Position numbers and translations under genes: made by a program. A stretch of 64,000 nt of DNA, taken from the NCBI GenBank assembly GCA_046328115.1, contig JAXLXE010000001.1, positions 2,976,001-3,040,000 of the forward strand. The letters are read 5' to 3'. Shown here piece after piece: positions 26,488 through 37,834 of this stretch (position 1 is the first letter of the stretch; every line of letters starts with the position of its first letter). This stretch comes from JAXLXE01 sp046328115. Its GTDB lineage: Bacteria; Chloroflexota; UBA6077; JACCZL01. A model generated the notes under the pieces. It did no database searches. It was given only the letters and a program-made list of their open reading frames with translations, and had not been told where the DNA came from.

Positions 26488-27723
26488 CTAGCCGCGACGT
26501 CTCAGCAGATCACGGGCATTGAGCTGCCGCGCGATCTCCTGCGCCACCACGCGGTGGCCGGCGGCGCTCCAGTGGCGATCGTTCTCGTAGTACACGGGTT
26601 CGCGCCCCGCTCCCTCCTTCAGAGCCGGCAGCAGGTCCACGTACGGCACGTCCAGGCGAGCCGCGATCTCCTCCAGTCGGCGATTGGGCGCGTCCGGCTG
26701 GAGTCTGCCAGAGGATGCCCGCGTGCTTGCTGCCTCACGTCGCCACAGCTCCGGGTCGATCGCGCGGAGCTCCGGCGCGCATACCAGCACCAGCGGAACG
26801 CCCATCTCGCGGGTGCGATCGCGCACCAGGGCCAGTAGCGCCTCGGTGGTCCGCCAGGCGCGCAACCACTCGCCATCCGGCTGGGTGTCGTAGATCCCCC
26901 GGACGGGCTGGCGGAGCTCCTCAACGGCGTCCACGGGATCGCGCGGGCTGCGGAGGGAATACTTGGTCACCACCCCGGTCTCAACCACGTTGTAAAACAC
27001 GCTTCTGGCCCGCAGCCACGCCAATGGACCTGACGCGGGAACGAATGGCGGCGGATCCATCCGGGTGAGCCGTCCCTGCTCGTCCGCGTCCCAGTACGCC
27101 TTGGTTGCCAGGCTCAGATCGCCCCGCACCAGCTCTAGCCGATAGTTGTTATTCGCCACGTCGTTGCCGGTGTAGAACACCAGCACCACCACGTCCGGCT
27201 GGTACTTCGCCCCTTCCTGCTCCAGAAGCAGCAGCTCCTGGCCGGTGCCGTATCCGCCGACCCCCGCGTTGATCACCTCCGCCGGCCCACGACCGTCCGC
27301 GTTTAGCAGCCGCTCGAGCTGCACCGCCGCCGTGTGCTCCGCCGCGACCTGTACCGCTTCCACGAACGAATCACCCAACAGCAGCACCCGGAATGTGCCC
27401 GGCGGCTTAGCGTAGCTCTGGCGCGGGTCCCGCAGGCCCATGGGGTTGAACTCGAGGAACGTGGTGAACTCCTCCGTCTTCACCCAGCCGCGGAACGACG
27501 TGGGGTGGAAGTGGCCCAGCGTGGGATGGCGCACGCGGTACGGACCCGTGTCGTAGATGCCAGGCAGCACGGGCCCAAACACCCGGATCACAGCCTCCAG
27601 GAACAGGAGTGGTCCGAGGATGCTGAAGGCCAGAAGCACGCCTCGCCCTAGCCACACACCACGGCGTCCAACAGACGCGGCCGGACGCTGGTGCACACTA
27701 TCCACGGTTCCAAACGGTGCCAC
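26488..27723 (-). CDS. membrane-anchored SGNH/GDSL hydrolase
   Basis: About 411 residues if started at GTG 27723; the frame is open to 27825 but that would overlap the divergent gene's promoter, and GTG 27705 is another option. One N-terminal membrane helix (VLLAFSILGPLLFLEAVI) precedes an extracytoplasmic domain. SGNH blocks: VLLLGDSFVEAVQV (nucleophile Ser), NAGVGGYGTGQ (Gly), FYTGNDVANNN (Asn) and NDRHWSAAGHR (catalytic Asp-x-x-His). This resembles AlgX/PatB-like sugar O-acetyl esterases or transferases. Its position next to two membrane glycosyltransferases fits envelope glycan modification. Confidence 0.85.
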   Translation of the reverse strand: MAPFGTVDSVHQRPAASVGRRGVWLGRGVLLAFSILGPLLFLEAVIRVFGPVLPGIYDTGPYRVRHPTLGHFHPTSFRGWVKTEEFTTFLEFNPMGLRDPRQSYAKPPGTFRVLLLGDSFVEAVQVAAEHTAAVQLERLLNADGRGPAEVINAGVGGYGTGQELLLLEQEGAKYQPDVVVLVFYTGNDVANNNYRLELVRGDLSLATKAYWDADEQGRLTRMDPPPFVPASGPLAWLRARSVFYNVVETGVVTKYSLRSPRDPVDAVEELRQPVRGIYDTQPDGEWLRAWRTTEALLALVRDRTREMGVPLVLVCAPELRAIDPELWRREAASTRASSGRLQPDAPNRRLEEIAARLDVPYVDLLPALKEGAGREPVYYENDRHWSAAGHRVVAQEIARQLNARDLLRRRG

Positions 27724-27774
27724 GCCAGAAGATGGTAGAGGCTCAGCAGGCCCCGAGGCCCGAGCCGGGCGGTC

Positions 27775-27780
27775 TACAAT
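27775..27780 (+). promoter_or_regulatory. leaderless -10 element (TACAAT) of the DUF971 gene
   Basis: TACAAT, six bases, then GTG 27787: the expected start point is the G of the start codon. No Shine-Dalgarno is present. One of the clearest leaderless sites in the window. Confidence 0.6.
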
Positions 27781-27786
27781 GCCCCC

Positions 27787-28161
27787 GTGCCAACCCTGCC
27801 CGCCGCGGCCACCACACCGGTCCACGTAGAGCTCGACTCGTCAAGACGCTGCCTCTTGCTTCGCTGGCGAGACGGTCACGAGTCAGACTTTGACTGGGAG
27901 TATCTCCGCTGGCGGTGCCCCTGCGCCGAGTGCAGCGGAGAGGGCGGCGTGCCCGGGGTGCTGGCCTCGCTGCAGATGTTCAAGCCCGGCCAGACGGACA
28001 TGTCAGATGTCAACCTGACCGGGCGTTATGCCCTCACCCCGGTATGGGGTGACGGGCACGCGCTGGGGATCTACACCTTCAGGATGCTCCGGGCCCACTG
28101 CCCGTGCGCGCCGTGCCTCCAGGCGCGTGGCGGCAAGGATCCCGTTCGCGGAGATTGGTAG
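27787..28161 (+). CDS. DUF971 (GBBH-like N-terminal) domain protein
   Basis: 124 residues. The core matches the DUF971 domain, also found at the N-terminus of gamma-butyrobetaine hydroxylase: LLLRWRDGHESDFDWEYLRWRCPCAEC, then GRYALTPVWGDGHALGIYTFRML and a second Cys pair in HCPCAPC. The two CxCxxC clusters could bind zinc or an Fe-S centre. Stand-alone versions are linked to Fe-S cluster carrier proteins in some bacteria, a role not shown here. Leaderless GTG start. Ends three bases from the convergent ftsH gene. Confidence 0.88.
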   Translation: MPTLPAAATTPVHVELDSSRRCLLLRWRDGHESDFDWEYLRWRCPCAECSGEGGVPGVLASLQMFKPGQTDMSDVNLTGRYALTPVWGDGHALGIYTFRMLRAHCPCAPCLQARGGKDPVRGDW

Positions 28162-28164
28162 CGG

Positions 28165-29985
28165 CTACGCCTCCGCCAGGACCCGCTGCGCCTTTCGGCG
28201 GCCCGGCCGCCAGGTGAAGGACAGCGAGAATGGTAGCGCCGCCAGCATCGGGCGCAGTCCCCGACTTGACCGCCGGGAGCGGCCGCGCGCCGGATCAATC
28301 GCAACCACCCGCGCACCGTCAACGGCCTGGGGACCGGCGTGGACCGGCCCCTCAGACGGCCGCGGGCCAAACAGGCGGGCCATCCCCTCCGCGTCCAGGG
28401 TCTCCAGCTCCATCAACTCGTCAGCCGCGGAACGCAGATCGTCAAGACGGGCGGAGATCACCGCCTGCGCCATCGCCCGGCCCTCGCCGATCAGGCGCTG
28501 GATCTCCTCATCTATCCGCTCAGCAAGCTGCTCGCCGTACTGGCGGTAGAAGCGGGATTCGTCATCGCTGCCAATCGCGAGGGAGCCCAGCACCGGGCTC
28601 ATCCCATAGTCACACACCATGGAGCGCGCTATGCCGTACGCCTTGCGCAGATCGTTGGAGGCGCCCGTGGTCACCTGCCCCAGGACCAGCAGCTCCGCCA
28701 TCTGCCCGCCCAGCGCTGACGCGATAGCCGCCTGGAACTGAGCCACCGACCACATATTGCGGTCTTCAGACGGCGTCATCCGGGTGAATCCGCCCATTGG
28801 CCCGCGGGACACAATTGTCACCTTCTGCACCGGATCCGCATCCGGGATCTGGTGCGCCACCAGCGCATGGCCAAGCTCGTGAACGGCCGTGATCCGCCGC
28901 TCGCGCTCACTCAGCGCGCGGCCCTTCCGACGGGGGCCAGCCATTGAGCGATCGAGACCCTCCTCGAGATCCTTCTGGAGGATCTGCGTACGCCGATCGC
29001 GTGCACACAGGATGGCCGCCTCGTTGAGCAGGTTCTCCAGATCAGCGCCAGATAGGCCGGCCGTCTGGGGCACCAGCGCCTCCAGGCTGGTCTCACCGCC
29101 CAGTGGTTTGCCAATAGCGTGCAGGTTCAGAATGTCACGCCGGGCAGCGGCGTCCGGCGGGTCCAGCCGCACCTGCCGATCGAACCGGCCGGGCCGCAGC
29201 AGCGCCTGGTCCAGGATGTCCGCCCGGTTCGTGGCGGCCACCACGATCACACGCGAGCGCGCATCGAACCCGTCCATCTCCACCAGAAGCTGGTTCAGCG
29301 TCTGCTCCCGCTCCTCGTGCGCGTGGCCACCGGGGCCACCGCGCTTGCGCCCCACGGCATCGATCTCGTCGATGAACAGAATGCTCTTGCCATGGTCGCG
29401 CGCCGTCTTGAACAGATCGCGGATGCGTGACGCACCAACGCCCACGTACATCTCAACAAAGTCAGACCCGGATGCCCGGAGGAACGGCACGTTGGCCTCG
29501 CCAGCCAGGGCGCGCGCCAGCAGCGTCTTGCCATTGCCGGGCGGGCCCACCAGCAGAACGCCCCGTGGAATCCTGGCGCCCACCGCGACGAACCGCTCCG
29601 GCTCCTTCAGGAAGTCCACGATCTCCGCCAGCTCCTCCTTGGCCTCAGCGGCGCCAGCAACGTCCGTGAAACGCGTGGTCGGCCGCTCCGCGATCAGACC
29701 CAGGCGGGAAGGTCTGGCCGGGCCGCGACCAGTCGCCGGCTGGGCGGGGTTCTCCACCGTCCGCGGCACCCGCGGGCGCATGCCCACCGCCAGAAAGATC
29801 GCCAGCGAGAAGACCATGATCAACACACCGCCAGCCACCACCGGCGCCACCGGCTGGTCTTCCGGCCAGGCCACCTGAAACTGGATGATGCCGAGCCGGT
29901 AGAGGCTCCAGACGGCGGATGTGAGCGCCGTGGCGAACACGACCATCATCAGCGGGCGCAGGGATCGGCGGCGAGTTTCGTTCAT
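28165..29985 (-). CDS. ftsH: FtsH-like membrane AAA protease with a very short extracytoplasmic loop
   Basis: 606 residues. Two N-terminal membrane helices (about 11-31 and 45-66) are separated by only ~15-20 residues, whereas typical FtsH has a ~70-residue periplasmic domain there. AAA+ domain: Walker A GPPGNGKT, pore motif FVEMYVGVGA, Walker B LFIDEIDAVG, SRH NRADILDQALLRPGRFDRQ. Protease domain: zinc motif HELGHALVAH and the third-ligand Asp in TTGASNDLRKA; the usual AAEELV reads MAELLV. The C-terminal tail (from ~545) is basic and low-complexity. It should degrade membrane and cytosolic proteins; the missing loop suggests altered partner binding. Whether another, canonical FtsH exists cannot be seen here. 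Confidence 0.9.
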   Translation of the reverse strand: MNETRRRSLRPLMMVVFATALTSAVWSLYRLGIIQFQVAWPEDQPVAPVVAGGVLIMVFSLAIFLAVGMRPRVPRTVENPAQPATGRGPARPSRLGLIAERPTTRFTDVAGAAEAKEELAEIVDFLKEPERFVAVGARIPRGVLLVGPPGNGKTLLARALAGEANVPFLRASGSDFVEMYVGVGASRIRDLFKTARDHGKSILFIDEIDAVGRKRGGPGGHAHEEREQTLNQLLVEMDGFDARSRVIVVAATNRADILDQALLRPGRFDRQVRLDPPDAAARRDILNLHAIGKPLGGETSLEALVPQTAGLSGADLENLLNEAAILCARDRRTQILQKDLEEGLDRSMAGPRRKGRALSERERRITAVHELGHALVAHQIPDADPVQKVTIVSRGPMGGFTRMTPSEDRNMWSVAQFQAAIASALGGQMAELLVLGQVTTGASNDLRKAYGIARSMVCDYGMSPVLGSLAIGSDDESRFYRQYGEQLAERIDEEIQRLIGEGRAMAQAVISARLDDLRSAADELMELETLDAEGMARLFGPRPSEGPVHAGPQAVDGARVVAIDPARGRSRRSSRGLRPMLAALPFSLSFTWRPGRRKAQRVLAEA

Positions 29986-30274
29986 AGTGAGCTGCTCTCA
30001 ACGTCTGCTTTTCAGGGATCTAGCCATGCGTCTCGCGGGACTTCGCGGAGGCCGCCAGCCTTCACAATCCCGCTCATCAGCCGACTAATCCCAGTGGGGC
30101 TCCTTCGCAGAGCGCGGACCACGACCGTCGTTGGTCGACGGAATCGAGTCTACACCCGCACGAGCTACACAACGAACGATTAAAGAATGTGCTACGGGAC
30201 TCCCGAGACCCGCGACGGTGCAACAGCCCCCGCGCGGAGGGACGAATGTACCCGCGTCCGGGGTACGGCCGAAC
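29986..30274. other. intergenic stretch between ftsH and the riboswitch promoter
   Basis: About 290 bases with no gene. It probably holds the ftsH promoter; a TAGACT on the minus strand at 30147-30152 is a candidate -10 without a good -35. Composition here is less GC-rich than in the genes. Confidence 0.4.
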
Positions 30275-30303
30275 TTGACAGCCCTGGAGGATTTCTTTAG
30301 ACT
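30275..30303 (+). promoter_or_regulatory. sigma70-type promoter of the riboswitch transcript
   Basis: TTGACA at 30275-30280, a 17-base spacer, and TAGACT at 30298-30303. This is the best-matching housekeeping promoter in the window and lies about 30 bases before the riboswitch core, pointing toward the 3D-domain gene. Confidence 0.75.
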
Positions 30304-30329
30304 CCGCCCAAACTGCATAACCAGAGCAC

Positions 30330-30480
30330 CCGCGACGATGCGTGCCGAATCCTCCGCGGATCCCCGCTGAGGATCGGGGGAACCAAGATCAGGGGTGAAT
30401 CGCCGGTCTCGAATCGAAATCGGCGTAGGGCGTACTCCCGCCCGAATCCGTCAGCTAACCCCGTAGGCGCCGCTCGGTCT
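30330..30480 (+). ncRNA. cyclic di-AMP (ydaO/yuaA) riboswitch
   Basis: Conserved blocks of the ydaO-yuaA class occur in the correct order: GCCGAATCCT near 30344, GGGGGAACCA near 30376, GGGGTGAATC near 30392, GTAGGGC near 30425, and CCGAATCCGTCAGCTAACC (30442-30460) followed by CCGTAGGCG. The class binds c-di-AMP and usually turns off wall-hydrolase or osmolyte genes. The downstream gene encodes a secreted SH3/3D-domain protein, the typical kind of target. I recognise the motif from memory; a covariance search would settle the ends. Confidence 0.9.
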
Positions 30481-30713
30481 AAGTTGAATGCTCGCGCTAC
30501 CGCGCAAATTCCCGCACGCATGTCAACTGGACCGTTGTACCTGGATAGGAGATTCGTCGGGTGATGCGACAGCGCTGCCGCCCAACGCCGGCACCAACGG
30601 TGTCTTCGGTCGTTACGGAGTTGTGACGTGCCCAACTGTCGCGACCGGGCCGTTATACGCCTGGGCTCAAATGACAGGCTGGCTCAAGGGCAGTCTCAGA
30701 GGAATACAGCTCA
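30481..30713 (+). promoter_or_regulatory. leader between riboswitch and 3D-domain gene (expression platform region)
   Basis: About 230 bases of leader after the aptamer, longer than usual. No hairpin followed by a T-run was found, so control may act through Rho, translation or a structure not visible by eye. An ORF crossing this stretch (30488-30745) has no coding signature. Confidence 0.4.
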
Positions 30714-31399
30714 TTGAACGTGTTCAGCTCAAACGCTTGGTTTAGATACGGACTCAGGATTCTCGCGGCGGTGCTGCTCACCACCGTCCCGTTGCTCGCT
30801 CCCACCCCGGCATTCGCCGCCGACGACCTGACCATCGGGGGCACGGCGGTGGTGACAGGAACCGACGGTTCCGGCCTACGGCTACGCTCGGGTCCGGGCA
30901 TGAGCTACCGCGTGGTCGCCACCGCTCCAGACGGCTCCCGAGTCAGCGTGCTCGCCGGTCCGGTCTCAGACGGCAATGACGACTGGTGGCAGGTCAGCAT
31001 CAACGGCTCCAGCAACGGTTGGGCCGTGGACAAGTACCTGGATCCGGCGGTCGCCGTCTCCATCCTCTCGCCCACCAATCTCCCCTTTGTGGATCCCGGC
31101 AGCCGCCAGTTCACCGGCAAGCTCACCGCCTACGCGGACGGCGTGGGCGGCGTGCCGCTCAACGCTCGCACCGCCACGGGCACCCGCACCCACTGGGGCA
31201 CTGTGGCCGTGGACCCCAGGTTCATCCCGCTGGGTTCCCAGCTCCTGATCGAGGGTTATGACATGGTCTTCACGGCCGAAGACACCGGCGGAGCGGTCAA
31301 GGGGAACCACATCGACGTGTGGCTTCCTGACGGCAGCGCGGCGAAGACCTACGGTACCCAGTACCGCAAGATCACGGTGGTCCGCGAGGGTCCCGCCCG

Positions 31400-31403
<4 letters not shown>
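30714..31403 (+). CDS. secreted SH3b-3D domain cell wall protein
   Basis: 229 residues from TTG 30714, behind an AGAGGA tract; GTG 30720 is an alternative. A signal peptide (about residues 1-35, ending in AFAA) precedes a bacterial SH3 domain (about 40-108: GSGLRLRSGPGMSYRVVA, WWQVSINGSSNGWAVDKYL). The C-terminal 3D domain (about 133-225) has the three named aspartates in VAVDPRFIPLGS, AEDTGG and GNHIDVW, as in Rpf/YocH/MltA-type muralytic proteins. It probably binds and cleaves peptidoglycan. Preceded by a c-di-AMP riboswitch, so expression should fall when c-di-AMP is high. Its TAG stop shares a CTAG with rho. Confidence 0.9.
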
Positions 31404-32731
<1,328 letters not shown>

Positions 32732-33071
32732 TCCCTCTCGGCGCGCCGCGACGTCGCGGGCCGTCCGATGCCGCCTGCGCCTCCACCCTGATCGCGCAAC
32801 TCCGCGACATACGAGCGCTCAATCCCAATCGAGTATAGCATCGGACTGTGCTGCCCAATCACAGATTCCGTTCCGGCGCGGCCCGTCCCGTGTCGAGCGC
32901 CCCAGAGGCGCCCGCCATCGCCATATCGCCGCCACCGTCTAGCTACAGACAGATCCCGGACTCTATACTCGCACGACGCCGAGACCAGCCTGACCGCGCG
33001 CCGCTCGGCCCCGCCAGTACCTCCTGGCCAACATGCGGCCAACAGCCAATCTGGAGTAACTGGAGTACGGA
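32732..33071. other. divergent rho / PP2C promoter region
   Basis: 340 bases without a gene. Two TATACT hexamers point outward: minus strand 32832-32837 toward rho and plus strand 32964-32969 toward the PP2C gene. Both lack a consensus -35. Each leaves a leader of about 100 bases. Confidence 0.45.
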
Positions 33072-34715
<1,644 letters not shown>

Positions 34716-34734
34716 CGCGGTCCACCCACGTCTC

Positions 34735-35736
34735 GTGATCCCCATCGGTGATAACGTTGCCCGGCACCGCTCGCCCACTGTCACGCGCGCTCTCGTAGCG
34801 GCAAACGTCATCGCATTCTGCTACGAGCTGTACCTGGGCCGCCGCCTGGACGGATTCGTTGGAGAGTGGGGGGTGGTGCCCGCGCTGGTGAGCCGGACGC
34901 TCGCAGAAGGAACGCGCGCCCCGCCAGAGGTGCTGCTCACACTCATCGCCTCCCAGTTCCTGCACGCCGGTTGGATCCACCTGGGCGGCAACCTGCTGTT
35001 TCTCTGGATCTTCGGAGACGCCGTGGAGGATCGATTCGGCCACGTCCGGTTCGCCGGCTTCTACCTCCTCTGTGGGATCGCCGCGGCGCTCACCCAGGTC
35101 TGGATGGACCCATCCTCGCGCGTTCCGCTGATCGGCGCCAGTGGCGCCATCTCCGGCGTACTTGGCGCCTATTTCCTGCTGTTCCCCACCGCGTGGGTCA
35201 CTGTCCTCCTGCCGGTATTCGTCCTGCTGCTGCCCGTGCCCGTTCCGGCCGTGCTTCTGCTGGCGCTCTGGTTCGCGTCACAGCTCATCAGCGGCGTCGG
35301 CAGCCTGACCAGCGCGCACGCCGCCGGCGGAGTGGCATTCTGGGCGCACATCGGGGGCTTCGCAACCGGCCTGGCGCTGACGGCCATCACGCCACGGGCG
35401 CGGAGCGACAGGCGCGCTTCCCGCTCACCGCGCCGCTCCGCCACCAGGATTCCTGGACGTCGCGTAGCCGCCCTGGTGGTCCGTCTCACCGCTGACGTGC
35501 TGGCGCTCCTGCTTGCGTTGCGCCTCATCGCCGTGGCGCTGGCGCCGCGCGCCGGCGGCTCGCTTGCCGTGGCAATCCAGGCGGTCATCGTCTGGAGCGC
35601 GCCGCTGGTGGCGCCGTTCGCCGAGCTCCTCCCGGCAATTCGGACCGAGTGGATGGTGCTGGAGCTGTACACGCTCCTCGCGCTCGTGGTCTATCACCTG
35701 CTCCTGGCGCTGCTGGCCGGTCTGCTCAGGCGCTAG
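34735..35736 (+). CDS. rhomboid family intramembrane serine protease
   Basis: 333 residues from GTG 34735. Rhomboid hallmarks: FLHAGWIHLGGNLLFLWIFGD with the HxxxN in helix 2, ALTQVW, catalytic Ser in GASGAISGVLGAY, and catalytic His in AHIGGFATG. Six core helices are followed by a basic cytosolic loop and two or three extra C-terminal helices (about 240-330). It cleaves membrane proteins within their helices; substrates unknown. It starts 19 bases after the PP2C stop and may be co-transcribed. Confidence 0.92.
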   Translation: MIPIGDNVARHRSPTVTRALVAANVIAFCYELYLGRRLDGFVGEWGVVPALVSRTLAEGTRAPPEVLLTLIASQFLHAGWIHLGGNLLFLWIFGDAVEDRFGHVRFAGFYLLCGIAAALTQVWMDPSSRVPLIGASGAISGVLGAYFLLFPTAWVTVLLPVFVLLLPVPVPAVLLLALWFASQLISGVGSLTSAHAAGGVAFWAHIGGFATGLALTAITPRARSDRRASRSPRRSATRIPGRRVAALVVRLTADVLALLLALRLIAVALAPRAGGSLAVAIQAVIVWSAPLVAPFAELLPAIRTEWMVLELYTLLALVVYHLLLALLAGLLRR

Positions 35737-35761
35737 GCTCCGTCAGCCAGACCATCCGCGG

Positions 35762-36565
35762 TCACTGACGCTCCGCCACGATCTCCACAGCCCACGCAAT
35801 GGTGTCCTCCACCGTCAGCATGCCCGCGATGCTCGGCGAAGGGATGCCCATCGCGGAAAGCTTGACCACCGCCTTCCCGCTCGCCACCAGCAACGCGCCC
35901 TCCAGCCGTGCCTTCACATCCCACTGCACCTGGCGCTCCTGGCCGCGCACGATCATCCGCGTGGGCACGGAGAACGCCGCCTCGCTCCCCATCACGTAGC
36001 TGGCGGGCCCAGCCACTTCGGTGGAGTTGACTTCCACAAAGGGATGCTGCGCCACCTGCAGGATGTTCTGCCGAACGTAGTTGTCTCGCCGCGCCGAGTC
36101 GCTTGCGATCGCCCGCAGGTCCAGCTTCATATTCTGGATCCGGCCCCGCGGCACTCCATCCTGCTCCAGCACCACCTCGCCGCTGATGTCGCGCGTCCGA
36201 CCAACGGCCTCATTCGGCAGCTCGCGATTCAGGAACTTCTCGCGCGCCGTGTACAGCCCTTCTGACCTATCCGGGATCACTTGGTATCGAATCCCGGCGC
36301 CGCCACCGCCCGCTGGAGCAGACGAGACCGCCGCCACCGGAGACGGGCTCGGCGCGGGGCTCGGCGCGGGGCTCGCCACCGGGCTGGGGCTGGGCGAGGC
36401 CACCGGCTTGGAGAGGATCGCCGTGGGGGTGGGGATGTTGGACGCGGATGTGGCCTGCGGCTGAGGAGACGCGGCGCCACCACCCGTCTCACGTGGCGGT
36501 GCGCCGCTACAACCCGCCAGCAGCAGCATCGCCCCGGTCACCACCAGCACCACCCGTCGGCCCAC
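35762..36565 (-). CDS. YceI-domain lipoprotein
   Basis: 267 residues from GTG 36565, which has AGAGG about eight bases upstream; TTG 36583 is possible. Type II signal peptide VVLVVTGAMLLLAGC gives a lipid-anchored protein. A low-complexity Pro/Ser/Ala linker (about residues 30-80) precedes a YceI beta-barrel domain (about 95-265: IRYQVIPDRSEGLY, ARRDNYVRQNILQV, PFVEVNSTEV, TRMIVRGQERQV). YceI proteins bind polyisoprenoid-type lipids in the envelope. A perfect 9-3-9 inverted repeat lies just upstream. Confidence 0.88.
   Translation of the reverse strand: MGRRVVLVVTGAMLLLAGCSGAPPRETGGGAASPQPQATSASNIPTPTAILSKPVASPSPSPVASPAPSPAPSPSPVAAVSSAPAGGGGAGIRYQVIPDRSEGLYTAREKFLNRELPNEAVGRTRDISGEVVLEQDGVPRGRIQNMKLDLRAIASDSARRDNYVRQNILQVAQHPFVEVNSTEVAGPASYVMGSEAAFSVPTRMIVRGQERQVQWDVKARLEGALLVASGKAVVKLSAMGIPSPSIAGMLTVEDTIAWAVEIVAERQ
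36346..36369. repeat. two tandem 12-base repeats in the YceI linker
   Basis: The unit GGCTCGGCGCGG occurs twice head to tail, with a partial third copy. It encodes the Pro-Ser-Ala repeats of the linker and could vary in copy number by slippage. Confidence 0.55.
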
Positions 36566-36593
36566 CCTACCCACCTCTTTCAAACCTGGACCG

Positions 36594-36614
36594 CCAGGCC
36601 TGAAACAGGCCTGG
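36594..36614. promoter_or_regulatory. perfect 9-3-9 inverted repeat upstream of the YceI gene
   Basis: CCAGGCCTG, AAA, CAGGCCTGG. It lies 11 bases beyond the open YceI frame and 150 bases before the divergent LLM gene. It could be a dimeric repressor operator or a hairpin in the YceI leader. No T-run follows on either strand. Confidence 0.5.
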
Positions 36615-36744
36615 CCTGGAACACTCGGACAACCCGGTCAGCATATCGGCGCCGCCCACCACACACACAGGTTTTTCGCCGTGGTCTTCGTCACCGTCTC
36701 CGTTCGCCTTACCTGCGTATACGGCTCGCGCGTCCGCGCGGATC

Positions 36745-36753
36745 GAATATCCT
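36745..36753 (+). promoter_or_regulatory. putative leaderless -10 element of the LLM gene
   Basis: Overlapping GAATAT (36745-36750) and TATCCT (36748-36753) end 7-10 bases before ATG 36761, so the transcript would have a leader of one to four bases. No Shine-Dalgarno. Confidence 0.4.
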
Positions 36754-36760
36754 TGCCCGC

Positions 36761-37834
36761 ATGCAACACGCCGCCGCCTACCAGCCCCAGTTCGGCCTCT
36801 GCATCCCCGTTTTCGCAAACCCCGGCCGGGGCTTCTTCAGAACCCCCGGCCTCGCCAGCCTGGACCCCGCGGACGCCGTCCAGTCGGCAGTTGATGCCGA
36901 GTCCTTCGGGTACGACTCCATCTGGGTGGCCGACCACCTGATCCACGGTGTTGACGGCGGCATTCTGGAAGGTTGGACCACCCTCTGCGTCATCGCCGGC
37001 AGAACGTCGCGCATCAAGCTGGGGACCATCCACCTGGCCCAGCCGTTTCGCGAGCCCGCCATGGCCGCAAAGATGGCCGCCAGCCTGGACGCCCTCTCTG
37101 GCGGACGCCTCATCTTCTTCTATGACTGCGGCTGGAACGCCCAGGAGGTGCAGGCGTACGGATTGGCCTGGCCAGACGAGGCGGAGCGCATCGATCGGAT
37201 GGACGAGGGGCTCGATCTCATCAAGCACCTCTGGAGCGACGCCGCGCCCGGCGACTTCCAGGGACGCTACTACCAGACCCATGACGCCGTCTGCCTGCCC
37301 GGCCCCGTCCAGCGGCCACGCCCGCCCATCTGGCTGGGGGAGGCCCGCCACGACGCCTGGCTGGACGTAATCTGCCGTCACGCGGACGGGTGGAATAGCG
37401 TGCCCGCCAGCGTCGCGCGGCTCGGCGAGAAGCTCGCCGGCGTCCGCGCCTCCTGCCAGCGCATTGGCCGAGACGTGTCAGAGCTGGAGATCTCGCTGGA
37501 GATTCAGATCCTGGTGAGGCCAACTGAGGCGGAGGCGCGCCGTGAGCTCCTGCGCATCGCGGACCTCCCGCTCTCGCCGCGCCGCCCGCCGCGCGACGAT
37601 CTGGTCACCGCGGTGCGCGACAATCCCGCTACACCCCTGTCCAGCCTGATCGACGACTGGCTGGTGGGGGACCCGGCCGCCGTCGCCGCCAGAATCCGCG
37701 AATACCAGTCCCTGGGAGTCTCACACTTCATGCTCTGGTTCCTTGATCTCCCCTCGCGCGAGGGGCTCCGTCTCTTCGCCGAACAGGTCATCCCCCTGGT
37801 CAACGCGGGCGCAGGAAAGGGCGGATCAGCATGA
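36761..37834 (+). CDS. LLM-class flavin-dependent oxidoreductase
   Basis: 357 residues from ATG 36761; a longer frame to 36281 crosses the YceI gene and is rejected. Luciferase-like monooxygenase fold: FGLCIPVFA, SFGYDSIWVADHLIHG, LGTIHLAQPFREPAMAAKMAASLDALSGGRL, FYDCGWNAQEVQAYGL, HDAWLDVICRHADGWN and a C-terminal GVSHFMLWFLDLPSREGLRLFAEQVIP. It uses FMNH2 or coenzyme F420; which one cannot be decided by eye. Its stop overlaps the next gene's start (ATGA). It heads a three-gene operon of NAD(P)- or flavin-dependent oxidoreductases, suggesting stepwise oxidation of a sugar-derived or alcohol compound. Confidence 0.9.
   Translation: MQHAAAYQPQFGLCIPVFANPGRGFFRTPGLASLDPADAVQSAVDAESFGYDSIWVADHLIHGVDGGILEGWTTLCVIAGRTSRIKLGTIHLAQPFREPAMAAKMAASLDALSGGRLIFFYDCGWNAQEVQAYGLAWPDEAERIDRMDEGLDLIKHLWSDAAPGDFQGRYYQTHDAVCLPGPVQRPRPPIWLGEARHDAWLDVICRHADGWNSVPASVARLGEKLAGVRASCQRIGRDVSELEISLEIQILVRPTEAEARRELLRIADLPLSPRRPPRDDLVTAVRDNPATPLSSLIDDWLVGDPAAVAARIREYQSLGVSHFMLWFLDLPSREGLRLFAEQVIPLVNAGAGKGGSA

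Noticed and set aside
30488..30745. Short ORF in the riboswitch leader
   Set aside because: No coding bias, no ribosome-binding site, and it overlaps the start of the 3D-domain gene in another frame.
36346..36377. Tandem repeats as a CRISPR or regulatory array
   Set aside because: Only two full 12-base units, no spacers, and they encode the Pro/Ser/Ala linker of a lipoprotein.
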